Shown here piece after piece: positions 52,486 to 61,570 of a stretch of DNA of 63,226 nucleotides. Under the pieces are notes generated by a model. It had not been told where the DNA came from. It did not search any database and saw nothing but the letters and a program-made list of their open reading frames with translations. This DNA comes from Komagataeibacter xylinus NBRC 15237. Its GTDB lineage: Bacteria > Pseudomonadota > Alphaproteobacteria > Acetobacterales > Acetobacteraceae. The position numbers and the translations under genes were made by a program. Each line of letters opens with the position of its first letter. The first letter of the stretch is position 1. The DNA lies in the NCBI RefSeq assembly GCF_001571345.1, contig NZ_BCTP01000018.1, forward strand, positions 1 through 63,226. Direction: 5' to 3'.

Positions 52486-53906
52486 CCCGCAGGCCCGATG
52501 TGGTCGTGGCGGGTGGCGGCGTGGCGGGCGTCATGGCCGCCATTACGGCGCGACGGCATGGGCTGGCGGTAACGCTGGTGGATGACAATGCCACGCCCGG
52601 TGGGCAGGTCTTCCGTGAGCCTTCGGCCTTTGCCCGCACCGTTACGCCGCCCGATCATGAGCGGCGCGAGGGTGACAGGCTGCGTGAACTGCTGCGGCGC
52701 TCGGGTGTGAGGGTCCTTTCGGGCTGGGGCATCTGGTCGGTGCAACCGGGATACCGGCTTGACCTGAGCAATGATTTTGCCGTGCAGGTGCTCGAGGCGG
52801 GATCTCTCGTGGCCGCGACTGGTGCGGTTGAGCGGTTCTTCCCTTTCGCGGGGTGGACGGATCCGGCGGTGATGGGCCTGGCCGGTGCCAGCCTGCTGAT
52901 GCGTGCCGGTGGCGTGCTGCCGGGCCGGCGCACCCTTGTGGCGGGCGCGGGGCCGCTTCTGTTTTCCGTTGCGCATCAGGTGCTTGATGCAGGTGGCGAA
53001 GTCGTGGCCATTGTCGATACCGCCACGCGCACGCAGTGGGCGGCGCGTGCGGCCACCCTCGCCCTTGATCCTGCCCGGCTGAAAACGGGCGTGGCGTGGA
53101 TGGCACGGCTGGCGCGGGCGGGCATTCCCGTTCTTGGCGGCGCGGTCATCCGGCAGGCCCGGCGGGGGGAGGATGATCTGGATGTTACCATCGGCTCCGT
53201 CCGCGGGGGGGCTCCGGTGCGTTCGGTCAGGTGTGATGCCATTGCATGCGGTTACGGGCTCAAGCCTTCCCTGGGCCTTACGCGCATGCTCAAGGCGCGG
53301 CATGTCTTTGATGAAGCGGCAGGCTACTGGCATCCGCATGCCGACCCGTTCGGGCGCACGGACGTGGCGGGGCTGTATGTAACGGGCGATGGCGCTGGCG
53401 TGCGCGGCGCACAGATGGCCCGCCTGCGCGGTATCCTGACGGGGCACGGGCTGGCCTTTGACCATGGCCGCATCGATGCCGCCACGCTGGCGCATCTGGC
53501 CCGGCCGCTCCTGCGGGCCATGCGCCGCCTGGAGGTCGTCTCGCGCGCCATGACCAGCCTCATGAATCCCAGGCCCGCCATCATGAAGGAGGCCGAGATG
53601 CATGCCCCGGATACGCTGATGTGCCGTTGTGAGCGCGTCAGTATCGCCGCCGGAGGGCAGGCGATACGCGATGGCGCGGGCGACATGAACCAGTTCAAGG
53701 CCTGGACACGCTGCGGCATGGGGCCGTGCCAAGGGCGCATGTGTGAGGATTCGGCCCGCCAGCTTCTGGCCCGGCACACGGCGCGGGCACCGACCGAGGT
53801 GGGGGCCTTCACGCAGCGCCTGCCCCTGCGACCCGTGCCCGTAAGGGCGCTGAGCGGAAACTTCGCCTATGCGGACATCGTGCTGCCGCAGGCGGCGCCG
53901 CCATGA
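52482..53906 (+). CDS. NAD(P)/FAD oxidoreductase subunit (HcnB/LhpE-like)
   Basis: 474 residues from the ATG at 52482 (GGGGGTGG upstream; overlaps the [2Fe-2S] stop by ATGA). Rossmann motif VVVAGGGVAGVMAAITARRHG, second nucleotide motif LVAGAGPLLFSVAHQVLDAGG, GLYVTGDGAGVRGA. The C-terminal cysteines in LMCRCERVS and TRCGMGPCQGRMC bind an iron-sulfur cluster. Counterpart of residues 100-540 of the fused protein. Accepts electrons from the catalytic DAO subunit. Confidence 0.87.
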   Translation: MTRRPDVVVAGGGVAGVMAAITARRHGLAVTLVDDNATPGGQVFREPSAFARTVTPPDHERREGDRLRELLRRSGVRVLSGWGIWSVQPGYRLDLSNDFAVQVLEAGSLVAATGAVERFFPFAGWTDPAVMGLAGASLLMRAGGVLPGRRTLVAGAGPLLFSVAHQVLDAGGEVVAIVDTATRTQWAARAATLALDPARLKTGVAWMARLARAGIPVLGGAVIRQARRGEDDLDVTIGSVRGGAPVRSVRCDAIACGYGLKPSLGLTRMLKARHVFDEAAGYWHPHADPFGRTDVAGLYVTGDGAGVRGAQMARLRGILTGHGLAFDHGRIDAATLAHLARPLLRAMRRLEVVSRAMTSLMNPRPAIMKEAEMHAPDTLMCRCERVSIAAGGQAIRDGAGDMNQFKAWTRCGMGPCQGRMCEDSARQLLARHTARAPTEVGAFTQRLPLRPVPVRALSGNFAYADIVLPQAAPP

Positions 53907-55057
53907 GCGCCGTGATGTCGCGCCCGGCGGTAATGGATGTCGCGGTCCTTGGGGCTGGTGTCATGGGGAGCACCGCGGCACTGTTCCTTGCCCGACAGGG
54001 GCGCAGGGTGGCGCTGATCGACCGCAAGGCCATCTTCCGCGAGGCTTCGGGGGTCAATGCTGGCACCCTGACCCTCAATATGACGCGCGCCGCCCTTGTG
54101 CCGCATGCCCTGAAGGGGCGTGAAATGTGGCTGGAGGCGCGCAGCTGGCTTGGGCGCGACGTGGGCGCGGTGGCGACGCCGGGCCTCTCGCTGGCCTTTA
54201 CCGAGGCGGAATGCGCCCTGCTGGAGGAGCGTGCGGCGGCGCGGCGTGAAATGGGTGCCCCCATTTCCGTGGTGGGAGCCGCGCGTGCGCTTGAGGTCGA
54301 GCCCGGCCTGAACACGACGGTGCGGGCTGCTGCCTACTGCCCGCTTGATGGCTTCATCCCGGCTTATGGCGTGGGGCGGGGCTATTGTCTTGCATTGTGC
54401 GAAGCCGGTGTCGAGATCATGGAGAACAGCGCGGTTGATGGCATCGCGCGCGCCGGTGGACATTATGAAATCGTGTCGGCAGGGCAGGTGATTGCACGGG
54501 CGCGTTCCATCGTGCTGGCGGGCGGGGCCTGGCTCGAGCGCATGATGGCATGGCTGGGCCTGCGCATGCGGGTGAAATGCCTCGTCAACCAGCTGGTGGT
54601 GACCGAACGCCTGCCGCCGGTCATGGGCAGTGTCGTCAGCATTGCCAATGGCCTGCTGTCGCTCAAGCAGTTCGTGAACGGCACGGTGGTGATGGGCGGC
54701 GGCTGGCAGGGGCGGGGTCATGTCGATACCGGGGAAACCAGCGTCATTCCCGCCAACCTGGTGGGAAATGTCCGGCTGGCCAGTTTTACCATTCCCCGGC
54801 TGTCGGAGGCGCGTATTGCCCGCATATGGCTGGGTTTTGAATCGGAAACCGATGATGCCATGCCCGCCATAGGCCCCATTCCGGGCTGGGAGAACGCGTT
54901 TGTCATCGGCTGTGTCCATTCCGGTTTCACCAGCGGGCCTTACATGGGGCGCCTCCTGGCACAGGCCATGGATGGGCAGGCCGTTGACCTCAAGGCGTTC
55001 GACCCGGCGCGGCTGCTTCTTTCCCTCCCTTCGGCACATAAGGGCTTTTGTTCATGA
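53903..55057 (+). CDS. DAO-family catalytic subunit of FAD dehydrogenase (HcnC/LhpB-like)
   Basis: 384 residues. FAD motif DVAVLGAGVMGSTAALFLARQG, then FREASGVNAGTLTLNM, and a C-terminal NAFVIGCVHSGFTSGPYMGRLLAQ typical of D-amino acid/sarcosine/hydroxyproline dehydrogenases. It oxidises the C-N bond of the substrate. Overlaps both neighbours by 4 bp (ATGA), so translation of the three subunits and the following DapA-like gene is coupled. Counterpart of the last third of the fused protein. Confidence 0.87.
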   Translation: MSAVMSRPAVMDVAVLGAGVMGSTAALFLARQGRRVALIDRKAIFREASGVNAGTLTLNMTRAALVPHALKGREMWLEARSWLGRDVGAVATPGLSLAFTEAECALLEERAAARREMGAPISVVGAARALEVEPGLNTTVRAAAYCPLDGFIPAYGVGRGYCLALCEAGVEIMENSAVDGIARAGGHYEIVSAGQVIARARSIVLAGGAWLERMMAWLGLRMRVKCLVNQLVVTERLPPVMGSVVSIANGLLSLKQFVNGTVVMGGGWQGRGHVDTGETSVIPANLVGNVRLASFTIPRLSEARIARIWLGFESETDDAMPAIGPIPGWENAFVIGCVHSGFTSGPYMGRLLAQAMDGQAVDLKAFDPARLLLSLPSAHKGFCS

Positions 55058-55989
55058 TACCGGTTGGCTCGCATCCTTTTCGTGGCGTCTATGCTGCCAC
55101 CCTGCTCCCGTTTACGGCGGAGGGCGCGATTGATCGCCCGTTGCTGGCCCGGCATTTTGCCGATTGCGCCGGGGTGCCGGGTATCGTGGGCGTATTGTGC
55201 AACGGGCATGCTGGCGAGAATTTTCGCCTCAGCCGTGTCGAGAAGCGGGAGGTGGTGGCGACAGCGGCCGAAACCATTGGCGCAACCAGCCTGATTGTCA
55301 GTGGCATCGTGGCGGAAACGGTAAACGAGGCGGTGGAGCAGGCGCAGGATGCCCGCGATGCGGGGGCGGATGCGCTGCTGGTCTTTCCCGCCTTTTCATG
55401 GGCGGGCACGCAGGATGCCGATGTGATCGTGGCCCTGCACGCGGCCATAGCCGCCGCGACGGATATGCCGATCATGCTGTATCTGGCCCCCGTGGCAGGG
55501 GGGCTCGCCTATGCGCCCGACCTGCTGGCGCGGCTGTTGCAGGTAAGAGGGGTGGTTGGCATCAAGGAAGGCAGTTGGGAGACCAATGCCTATGACCGCA
55601 ACCGCAGGCTTGTCGCACGCCTTGCGCCGCAGGTGGAGGTCATGGCCTCAGGTGATGAACATCTGCTGCCATGTTTTGCCATAGGCTCCACCGGCAGTCT
55701 GGTCAGCCTCGCCGCCATCATTCCGCGCGCGATCGTTGCGCTGAAGGCCGCCGTAGACTGCGGCGACCTGGTGCAGGCCCGTACGCTGCACGACGACATC
55801 CAGCCACTGGCAAACCTGATTTATGGTAACGTGCCTGCCAGCCGTGCTACCGCGCGCCTCAAGGCCTGCATGGTGGCGCTGGGGCACTGGCCCTCGGCGG
55901 TGACCCGCGTGGCGGCGGAAGCCTTGTCCCCGGCGGAGACGCAGGTCCTGATACAGGCGTTGGGTCCGGCGGCCCGACTGGATAGCTGA
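55054..55989 (+). CDS. DapA-family lyase/deaminase, second copy
   Basis: 311 residues from the ATG at 55054. TIM barrel: FRGVYAATLLPFTAEGAIDRPLLARHF, the loop GVLCNGHAGENFRLSRVE (the usual GxTGE reads GHAGE), Tyr in MPIMLYLAPVAGG and Schiff-base Lys in GVVGIKEGSWE. As in the first module it accompanies the HcnABC-like dehydrogenase, but it belongs to a different branch from the copy at 48228, so the substrates of the two modules probably differ. Confidence 0.85.
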   Translation: MIPVGSHPFRGVYAATLLPFTAEGAIDRPLLARHFADCAGVPGIVGVLCNGHAGENFRLSRVEKREVVATAAETIGATSLIVSGIVAETVNEAVEQAQDARDAGADALLVFPAFSWAGTQDADVIVALHAAIAAATDMPIMLYLAPVAGGLAYAPDLLARLLQVRGVVGIKEGSWETNAYDRNRRLVARLAPQVEVMASGDEHLLPCFAIGSTGSLVSLAAIIPRAIVALKAAVDCGDLVQARTLHDDIQPLANLIYGNVPASRATARLKACMVALGHWPSAVTRVAAEALSPAETQVLIQALGPAARLDS

Positions 55990-56039
55990 ACGACAAGACC
56001 GGCACATCAATCGGTTCATAAACTCAAGGCAGGCAAGAC

Positions 56040-57425
56040 ATGACATACGACATTGTAATCCGGGGCGGCACGATTGTTACGGCAACTGACACGGTTGTGG
56101 GAGATGTCGGCATCAACGGACGACATGTTGCCGCCATTGGCCAGAAGCTGGAGGGCAGGCAGGTCATTGATGCCGCCGGCCTTCTGGTCATGCCGGGCGG
56201 GGTGGATGGTCATTGCCATATCGAACAGGACGAAGCCGACGGCACGGTGCATGAGGACACGTTCGATACCGCAAGCGCTTCGGCGCTGGCAGGGGGCACC
56301 ACCAGTGTCGTGTGTTTTTCCAACCAGTTGCCCGGCAGGCCGCTCGTGGAGCAGTTCGAATATTATCAGGCGAAGGGGCGCCGCTCGCGTATTGACTATG
56401 CCATCCATCAGATCGTGACCCGCGCTGATGAGGAAACCCTTGAAACCGGCATTCCCCGCGTGGTTGAACTGGGCGCCGCCGGATTGAAGATATTTATGAC
56501 CTATGATGATTTTCATCTGGGTGATGGCGATATTCTCAAGGTCCTGAGTGCGGCGAAGCGGGCGAATACGCTGGTTTCGGTGCATTGCGAAAATTATGAA
56601 GCGATTGCCTTCCTTATCAGGCAGTACCTGGAACGGGGCGAGACCGCGCCCTATTTCCACGCGCTGTCGCGCCCGCCCGTGGTCGAGCGCGAGGCCACCT
56701 ATCGCGCGACCTGCCTTGCTGAACTGATACAGCAGAAGTTGCAGGTCTTTCATGTTTCGTGCCCGGAGGTGGCGCATGAAATCGCACGTGGCAAGGCGCG
56801 TGGCGTGCCGGTCATGGCGGAAACCTGCCCGCAGTATTTTGTTCTCAAGAGCGAGGACATGAACCGCGAAGGCTTTGAGGGCGCACGCTACATGTGCAGC
56901 CCGCCCCCGCGCACGCCCGCCGATTCACTGGGGTTGTGGGAATGCGTGCGCCAGGGGGTGATTGACGTTATTTCATCCGATCACTGTGGGTACAGTTATG
57001 ACGGACCGCGCGGCAAGTCGCGGCATGGGCGTGATGCGCCTTTCTCGGTCGTGCCCAATGGCATACCCGGCCTCGCAACGCGCCTGCCCCTGATTTATGA
57101 TGAAGGCGTGAACAAGGGGCAGATCACCCTCAACCAGTTTGTCGCGCTGGTTGCGACCAATCCGGCCCGCCGGTATGGGCTGTATCCGCGCAAGGGGTCG
57201 ATCGCGCCCGGTTTCGACGCGGATATCGTATTGTGGGATCCGCGCAGGTCCGTAACGATTACAAACAGCATGCTGCATCATGCCATTGACTATACCCCCT
57301 ATGAGGGACGGAGCGTGACAGGCTGGCCGGTCATGACTCTTTCAAAAGGGAAAGTTCTGATGCAGGACAACGTTATTATGGACGGTGCGCCGGAAGGCGA
57401 ATTTCTTAACCCCAGGGCACTCTGA
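56040..57425 (+). CDS. hydA: D-hydantoinase / dihydropyrimidinase
   Basis: 461 residues, a binuclear-metal cyclic amidohydrolase that opens dihydropyrimidines or 5-substituted hydantoins to N-carbamoyl amino acids. Metal motif MPGGVDGHCHIEQ (two His), bridging carbamylated Lys in GAAGLKIFMTYDDF, His in VSVHCENYEA and FHVSCPEVAHEIA, Asp in VISSDHCGYSYDG, and NPARRYGLYPRKGSIAPGFDADIV. It is 50 bp after the DapA-like gene and probably in its operon. The matching N-carbamoyl hydrolase is the one at 17852. Confidence 0.9.
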   Translation: MTYDIVIRGGTIVTATDTVVGDVGINGRHVAAIGQKLEGRQVIDAAGLLVMPGGVDGHCHIEQDEADGTVHEDTFDTASASALAGGTTSVVCFSNQLPGRPLVEQFEYYQAKGRRSRIDYAIHQIVTRADEETLETGIPRVVELGAAGLKIFMTYDDFHLGDGDILKVLSAAKRANTLVSVHCENYEAIAFLIRQYLERGETAPYFHALSRPPVVEREATYRATCLAELIQQKLQVFHVSCPEVAHEIARGKARGVPVMAETCPQYFVLKSEDMNREGFEGARYMCSPPPRTPADSLGLWECVRQGVIDVISSDHCGYSYDGPRGKSRHGRDAPFSVVPNGIPGLATRLPLIYDEGVNKGQITLNQFVALVATNPARRYGLYPRKGSIAPGFDADIVLWDPRRSVTITNSMLHHAIDYTPYEGRSVTGWPVMTLSKGKVLMQDNVIMDGAPEGEFLNPRAL

Positions 57426-57443
57426 GCGTGCCGGGAAGCCTGA

Positions 57444-57467
57444 TCATGGGCCGTTCGCGGCTCATGA
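57444..57467 (+). terminator. UUCG-loop hairpin after hydA
   Basis: TCATGGGCCG (57444-57453), loop TTCG, CGGCTCATGA (57458-57467): 10 pairs including one G-T, closed by the very stable UUCG tetraloop. No clean T-run follows, but the position 19 bp past the stop suits transcription end or 3'-end protection. Confidence 0.55.
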
Positions 57468-57751
57468 CGTCAGGATCCTGTTATTTGTGACCTGTTTGTC
57501 ATTATTGATATTCTGGATGGAAGGGTTTTGAAATAACAACAGATGGCCATGTTTCCGGTTGATGCATATTGATGTGGCGCGGGGCTGGGGAAGGGTCGCT
57601 GGCAGCCTGTGCAAAGATGCAACAGACATAAACATTCATATTGAATCAACTATATTCTTGTTGGACAAAAAAACTATTATAAAAAAGCGTTTTGTAGTTG
57701 TTGCATTTTTGACATAGTGCCTAAGACAGATAAAAAATCGTTTTTTGTTTG

Positions 57752-57781
57752 TTGACAGTTATATCTTATGCCTAATATATA
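57752..57781 (+). promoter_or_regulatory. promoter with near-copy of the 22-bp palindrome
   Basis: TTGACA at 57752-57757 with TATATA at 57776-57781 (18-bp spacer) or TAATAT at 57773-57778. The 22 bp at 57760-57781 match the perfect palindrome at 37255-37276 in 20 positions and fill the spacer to the -10, so a bound regulator would block RNA polymerase. It drives the TonB receptor gene. Confidence 0.65.
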
Positions 57782-58005
57782 AAAGTGCCTCTCAAAAACA
57801 GGCGCCAGGCAACAAATGTATCGGATTTCGCGATAGACTCTCTGTCATGCAGTTTGTTTCGAACTCGAAACAGATGTCTCGGGCTGGTCCGGTTTTGGCA
57901 TTGCATCGTTTCAGAATCTTCGCGGGGTCCGGTTTTTCTGAAAAGGTGGTGTTTCATGCCAAGTAATATGTCCCATTCCCAGGTGGTAAGGAGCATAGTA
58001 AATCA

Positions 58006-60570
58006 ATGCCAATAAAGCGAGCTCTTCTGACTGTTACTATTCTGGCAACGTCTTTTGGCGGTGAGCAGGCCTATGCTCAGGTGGCGGCTGATGCTTCTGC
58101 TCCCGGAGTAGAAAAACGGCATGCAGCCACGACTGCGCGGGCCCCGGTTGCCACGCGGGGGTCTTCGGCCCACGCCACGCTCAACGCGCACGCTGATGCG
58201 CATCCGGCTGGCGTCAATGCTTCGTCTGATTCGGCAGAAGCCATGATCGTTACCGGCACCCATGCGTTCAACCGGCGCGCGCGGGATTCGACGGCGCCCA
58301 TTTCAATCGTTTCGTCCGCGCAGCTTCGCCGCACGGGCCAGATGAACCTTGCCGATGCGATTACGCGCATGGATCCCTCCATCACCATGCAGGCTGTTGG
58401 TGGTGACGCGGGCGCGCTGACATCGTCCATTCGCATGCGTGGCCTCAACCCGAACGAAGTGCTGGTCCTTGTTGATGGCAAGCGCCGCCACACCACGGCC
58501 AACATCTATGCCGATACCGGGCCTCAGCAGGGTGCAACACCTGTTGACCTGAACATGATCCCGGCCAACGCCATCGATCATATCGAAATCCTGCGTGATG
58601 GCGCAGCGGCCATGTATGGCTCGGACGCAATCGCGGGCGTGGTCAACATCATCCTCAAAAAGACTGATCACGGCCTTAACCTGAGCGGTCAGACCGGGGC
58701 GAATGCCTATAATGGCGATGGCTGGGGCTACCAGTTCAATGCGGATGGCGGCCTCAAAATCGGTCAGGATGGCTATCTGCACATCAGCGGGCAGATGTAC
58801 CATACCGATCATATGGTGCCCAAGTCGGTGGATTTCCGTTCGCAGCCGGGCATGCTTGGGTATACGGCAGGGGTGAATTTCCCCTCTGATTCCAACAAGA
58901 TCATCAGCACGCCGGAAGAAACGCGTGAAAACCTGAGCCTTGAGTTTGGTGGCACACTGGCCAAGGGCATCAAGGGCTACGGGCTGATCACCTATGCGCA
59001 CCGTCATTCGGAGTCCTATGAGAACTACCGTCTGCCCACCGTGCTGCCCCAGCTTGCGCCAAACGGTTTCTCGCCGCTCGAGACCATGAACGAGAATGAC
59101 TTCTCGGCCATGCTGGGCCTGAAGGGGGATAATTTCTTCGGCTTCAACTGGGATCTGAGCACGACTTACGGCGAAGACATGGACCAGATCTATAACAAGA
59201 ACACGGTCAATGTTAACCTGTATAACGCAACCGGTTATACGCCGCAGACCGTCCGGGCTGAATCCTATACCATGGCCCAGTGGACGAATAACGCCGATTT
59301 CAGGCGTCGTTTCAAAATTGCGGATGTCGTGCCGATGACGCTCGCCTTCGGCGCCGAGCATCGTCTTGAAATGTATCATCTGCAGGCAGGTGAGCCGGCC
59401 TCGTACGTGCAGGGTGGCACGCAGGCATTCGCAGGCATGATCCCGCAGAGTGCGGGCACATGGGATCGTGATATCTGGGCGGGCTACGTGGATGGCGACT
59501 TCCATATCCTGCCCAAGTGGGACCTCGATTTCGCGGGCCGTTTCGAGCATTATACCGATACCGGCAATACTGAAAACGGCAAGGTATCAACGCGGTATGA
59601 CTTTACCAGGCGTGTGGCGATCCGTGGCACGATCAGCAACGGGTTCCGTGCGCCGACCCTGGCGGAAGAACACTACAGCCAGGTCAACGTAGGCCCCACC
59701 AGCGCTGCAGGGCTTCTGGCTTCCTCCAGCTCGGCAGCGCAGGCTCTTGGTGCAAACCGCCTCAAGCCGGAGCGTTCGACCAGTGCTGAAGCCGGTATCC
59801 TTCTTGAGCCGGTTGACGGGTTCCACCTGAGCGCGGATGTCTACCAGATCAATATCCGTGACCGCATTGCAGGCGGTGGCACGGTCAATGGCCAGGAAGC
59901 GCACGACGCCATTCTTGCCACGGGTGCCACGATTGCGCCGGGTGTGTTGCTGGACAATACCACGGCGTATTACTTTGCCAACGTGGGTTCGACCCGTACG
60001 CAGGGTGTCGATCTGTCAGGTGACTATACGTTCCATACCCACCGTTATGGTAATCTTGCCCTTACGGCTGCGATCAACCTCAATCGCACCCGCATGAATC
60101 ATATCAATACCAATGCGCTTGGCCTGCCCGATCTGAACCAGCAGACAGCCAGCTACCTGACGAACGGTTCACCGCGCAGCAAGATCATCCTGAACGCCTA
60201 CTGGACCTACAAGAACTGGGACGTCAATATTCGCGAAACGCGTTATGGTGAAGTCGTATCGATGATGAGCTACGAGGACCAGACGCCCGGCAGTTCCATC
60301 TGCGCGGCTGACGGCAAGGCACTGCGGTATTCCGTATCGTGCTTCAGCCAGTTCAAGAACCCGCCCATGTGGCTGACGGACATCGAGATCGGCTATCGCG
60401 TGACCCCGCACCTGCATGTGGCGGTGGGCGCCAATAACGTCTTCAACGAACGGCCCCGCAAGCTGCCTGCCGACCTGAGCTACGTCGGTGCGAACATGTA
60501 TGACATCCGTGCGGCGACCATCCCCATCATGGGTGGCTATTACTATGGCCGCGTCAACATGAACTTCTGA
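58006..60570 (+). CDS. TonB-dependent outer membrane receptor
   Basis: 854 residues with a signal peptide (LLTVTILATSFGGEQAYA), an Ala/His-rich linker, a TonB box-like region (AEAMIVTGTHAFNRR), a plug (PISIVSSAQLRRTGQMNLADAITRM, SIRMRGLNPNEVLVLVDGKRRH, IEILRDGAAAMYGSDAIAGVVNIILKK) and a barrel ending MGGYYYGRVNMNF. Type: iron- or nutrient-receptor of the CirA/BtuB sort. It precedes an amino acid ABC importer, so it may bring the same compound through the outer membrane. The shared operator links it to the aromatic cluster at 30-39 kb. Substrate unknown. Confidence 0.92.
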   Translation: MPIKRALLTVTILATSFGGEQAYAQVAADASAPGVEKRHAATTARAPVATRGSSAHATLNAHADAHPAGVNASSDSAEAMIVTGTHAFNRRARDSTAPISIVSSAQLRRTGQMNLADAITRMDPSITMQAVGGDAGALTSSIRMRGLNPNEVLVLVDGKRRHTTANIYADTGPQQGATPVDLNMIPANAIDHIEILRDGAAAMYGSDAIAGVVNIILKKTDHGLNLSGQTGANAYNGDGWGYQFNADGGLKIGQDGYLHISGQMYHTDHMVPKSVDFRSQPGMLGYTAGVNFPSDSNKIISTPEETRENLSLEFGGTLAKGIKGYGLITYAHRHSESYENYRLPTVLPQLAPNGFSPLETMNENDFSAMLGLKGDNFFGFNWDLSTTYGEDMDQIYNKNTVNVNLYNATGYTPQTVRAESYTMAQWTNNADFRRRFKIADVVPMTLAFGAEHRLEMYHLQAGEPASYVQGGTQAFAGMIPQSAGTWDRDIWAGYVDGDFHILPKWDLDFAGRFEHYTDTGNTENGKVSTRYDFTRRVAIRGTISNGFRAPTLAEEHYSQVNVGPTSAAGLLASSSSAAQALGANRLKPERSTSAEAGILLEPVDGFHLSADVYQINIRDRIAGGGTVNGQEAHDAILATGATIAPGVLLDNTTAYYFANVGSTRTQGVDLSGDYTFHTHRYGNLALTAAINLNRTRMNHINTNALGLPDLNQQTASYLTNGSPRSKIILNAYWTYKNWDVNIRETRYGEVVSMMSYEDQTPGSSICAADGKALRYSVSCFSQFKNPPMWLTDIEIGYRVTPHLHVAVGANNVFNERPRKLPADLSYVGANMYDIRAATIPIMGGYYYGRVNMNF

Positions 60571-60601
60571 TACCTTTCGTAGCAGGTATCCCTTCTGCTC
60601 C

Positions 60602-60637
60602 CCCTCCTGGTGTGATGTTTCCATTGCGCCGGGAGGG
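60602..60637 (+). terminator. hairpin between the receptor and the binding-protein gene
   Basis: CCCTCCTGGTG (60602-60612) pairs with CGCCGGGAGGG (60627-60637), 11 pairs with two G-T, around a 14-nt loop. No T-run. It may reduce rather than stop read-through into the ABC genes. Confidence 0.38.
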
Positions 60638-60735
60638 CTGTAAACGGAACTGAAATACTTCCCCGGCAGGACCGTGCATTTATAATTGGCCTGTCCGGGC
60701 GTGCCCTGTTCTTTCCCGGCGTAAGGATGATATTG

Positions 60736-61551
60736 ATGCTTGGCATTATGGTGCGGCTGGCCTGTCTTGTCGGTATCATGTTTGTGGCGCTGCCTGCCGG
60801 CCCTGCCTGGGCGCGCTCGCTTGACGAGATTCTGCACGCTGGCACGATCCGCGTTGGCATCAACCCCACCCTGCCACCGCTGGCCCTGTTTGATGAAAAG
60901 AATGAACTGGTTGGCTTTGATGTGGACCTGGCACAGGAAGTGGCCAGTAAACTGGGCGTAAAACTGGAGATCGTGCAGGTCAGCGCACCTGATCGGGTAC
61001 CTTTTGTGGCCTCGGGCCGGGTGGATGTGGTGCTGGGGGGCATGACGCGCGATACATTGCGCGCCAAGGTGATTGATTTCAGCGTCCCGATCAATTCAGA
61101 AAACTATGGTATTATTACGAGGGAAGATAAGTCTTTCTCAAAACTGTCTGACCTTGATAATGATAATATAACGCTTGTGCAGGTTCGGGGCGGGGCGGTT
61201 ATTTCGTTCATACAAAAAAATCTGCCTAAGGCGCATCTTATACTTCTTGATAATTATAATGATCGCGATCGGGCCCTGGCGCAGGGGCGGGGGGATGCAT
61301 CCTTTGATCGTATCGATTCCATGGAATATCGGCTGAAGATATTTCCGGCCATCAAATGGAAGATCATTCCATCGCCGGAATTCGGCGTTACATATTCAGG
61401 GTTTGGCATGGAAAAAGGTAACTATTCCCTGCGTGACTGGCTGAATATCGCTCTTTATGAACTCCACACCTCGGGCATGATCGAGACATTGTGGGAAAAG
61501 TGGTTCCTCAGACCCATGGATACCAAAGTGCCTGTTACGCCGTATTTCTAA
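60736..61551 (+). CDS. ABC transporter periplasmic amino acid-binding protein
   Basis: 271 residues from the ATG at 60736 (AAGGA 8 bp upstream; the ATG at 60727 overlaps that site). Signal peptide LACLVGIMFVALPAGPAWA. Family 3 fold: IRVGINPTLPPLALFDEKNELVGFDVDLAQEVASKLG, RVDVVLGGMTRDTLRAKVIDFSV. It is a close relative of the binding protein at 51236. From about 61100 the DNA becomes AT-richer than neighbouring genes. Confidence 0.9.
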   Translation: MLGIMVRLACLVGIMFVALPAGPAWARSLDEILHAGTIRVGINPTLPPLALFDEKNELVGFDVDLAQEVASKLGVKLEIVQVSAPDRVPFVASGRVDVVLGGMTRDTLRAKVIDFSVPINSENYGIITREDKSFSKLSDLDNDNITLVQVRGGAVISFIQKNLPKAHLILLDNYNDRDRALAQGRGDASFDRIDSMEYRLKIFPAIKWKIIPSPEFGVTYSGFGMEKGNYSLRDWLNIALYELHTSGMIETLWEKWFLRPMDTKVPVTPYF

Positions 61552-61570
61552 AGCACAGGAGCGTCTGGTC

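Larger units (their letters stand above)
57426..58005. other. 580-bp intergenic region before the TonB receptor
   Basis: Holds the hairpin at 57444-57467 just after hydA, an AT-rich stretch from 57480 on, the promoter and operator at 57752-57781, and a 5' leader of about 220 bp. The short frames in 57745-58015 lack ribosome sites and family text, so I do not call them. Confidence 0.6.

Noticed and set aside
51858-53777. 639-codon antisense frame over the dehydrogenase subunits
   Set aside because: No recognisable domain; covers confidently identified genes on the plus strand.
43738-55057. Hydrogen cyanide production genes hcnABC
   Set aside because: Similarity is to the general heteromeric dehydrogenase family. 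DapA-like and amino acid importer neighbours point to imino or amino acid catabolism instead.
57745-58015. Short frames of 70-80 codons before the TonB receptor
   Set aside because: They overlap each other on both strands in the leader region, lack ribosome sites and show no family text.
58303-59550. 415-codon antisense frame over the TonB receptor
   Set aside because: Mirrors the receptor's third-position GC; no start context or motif.
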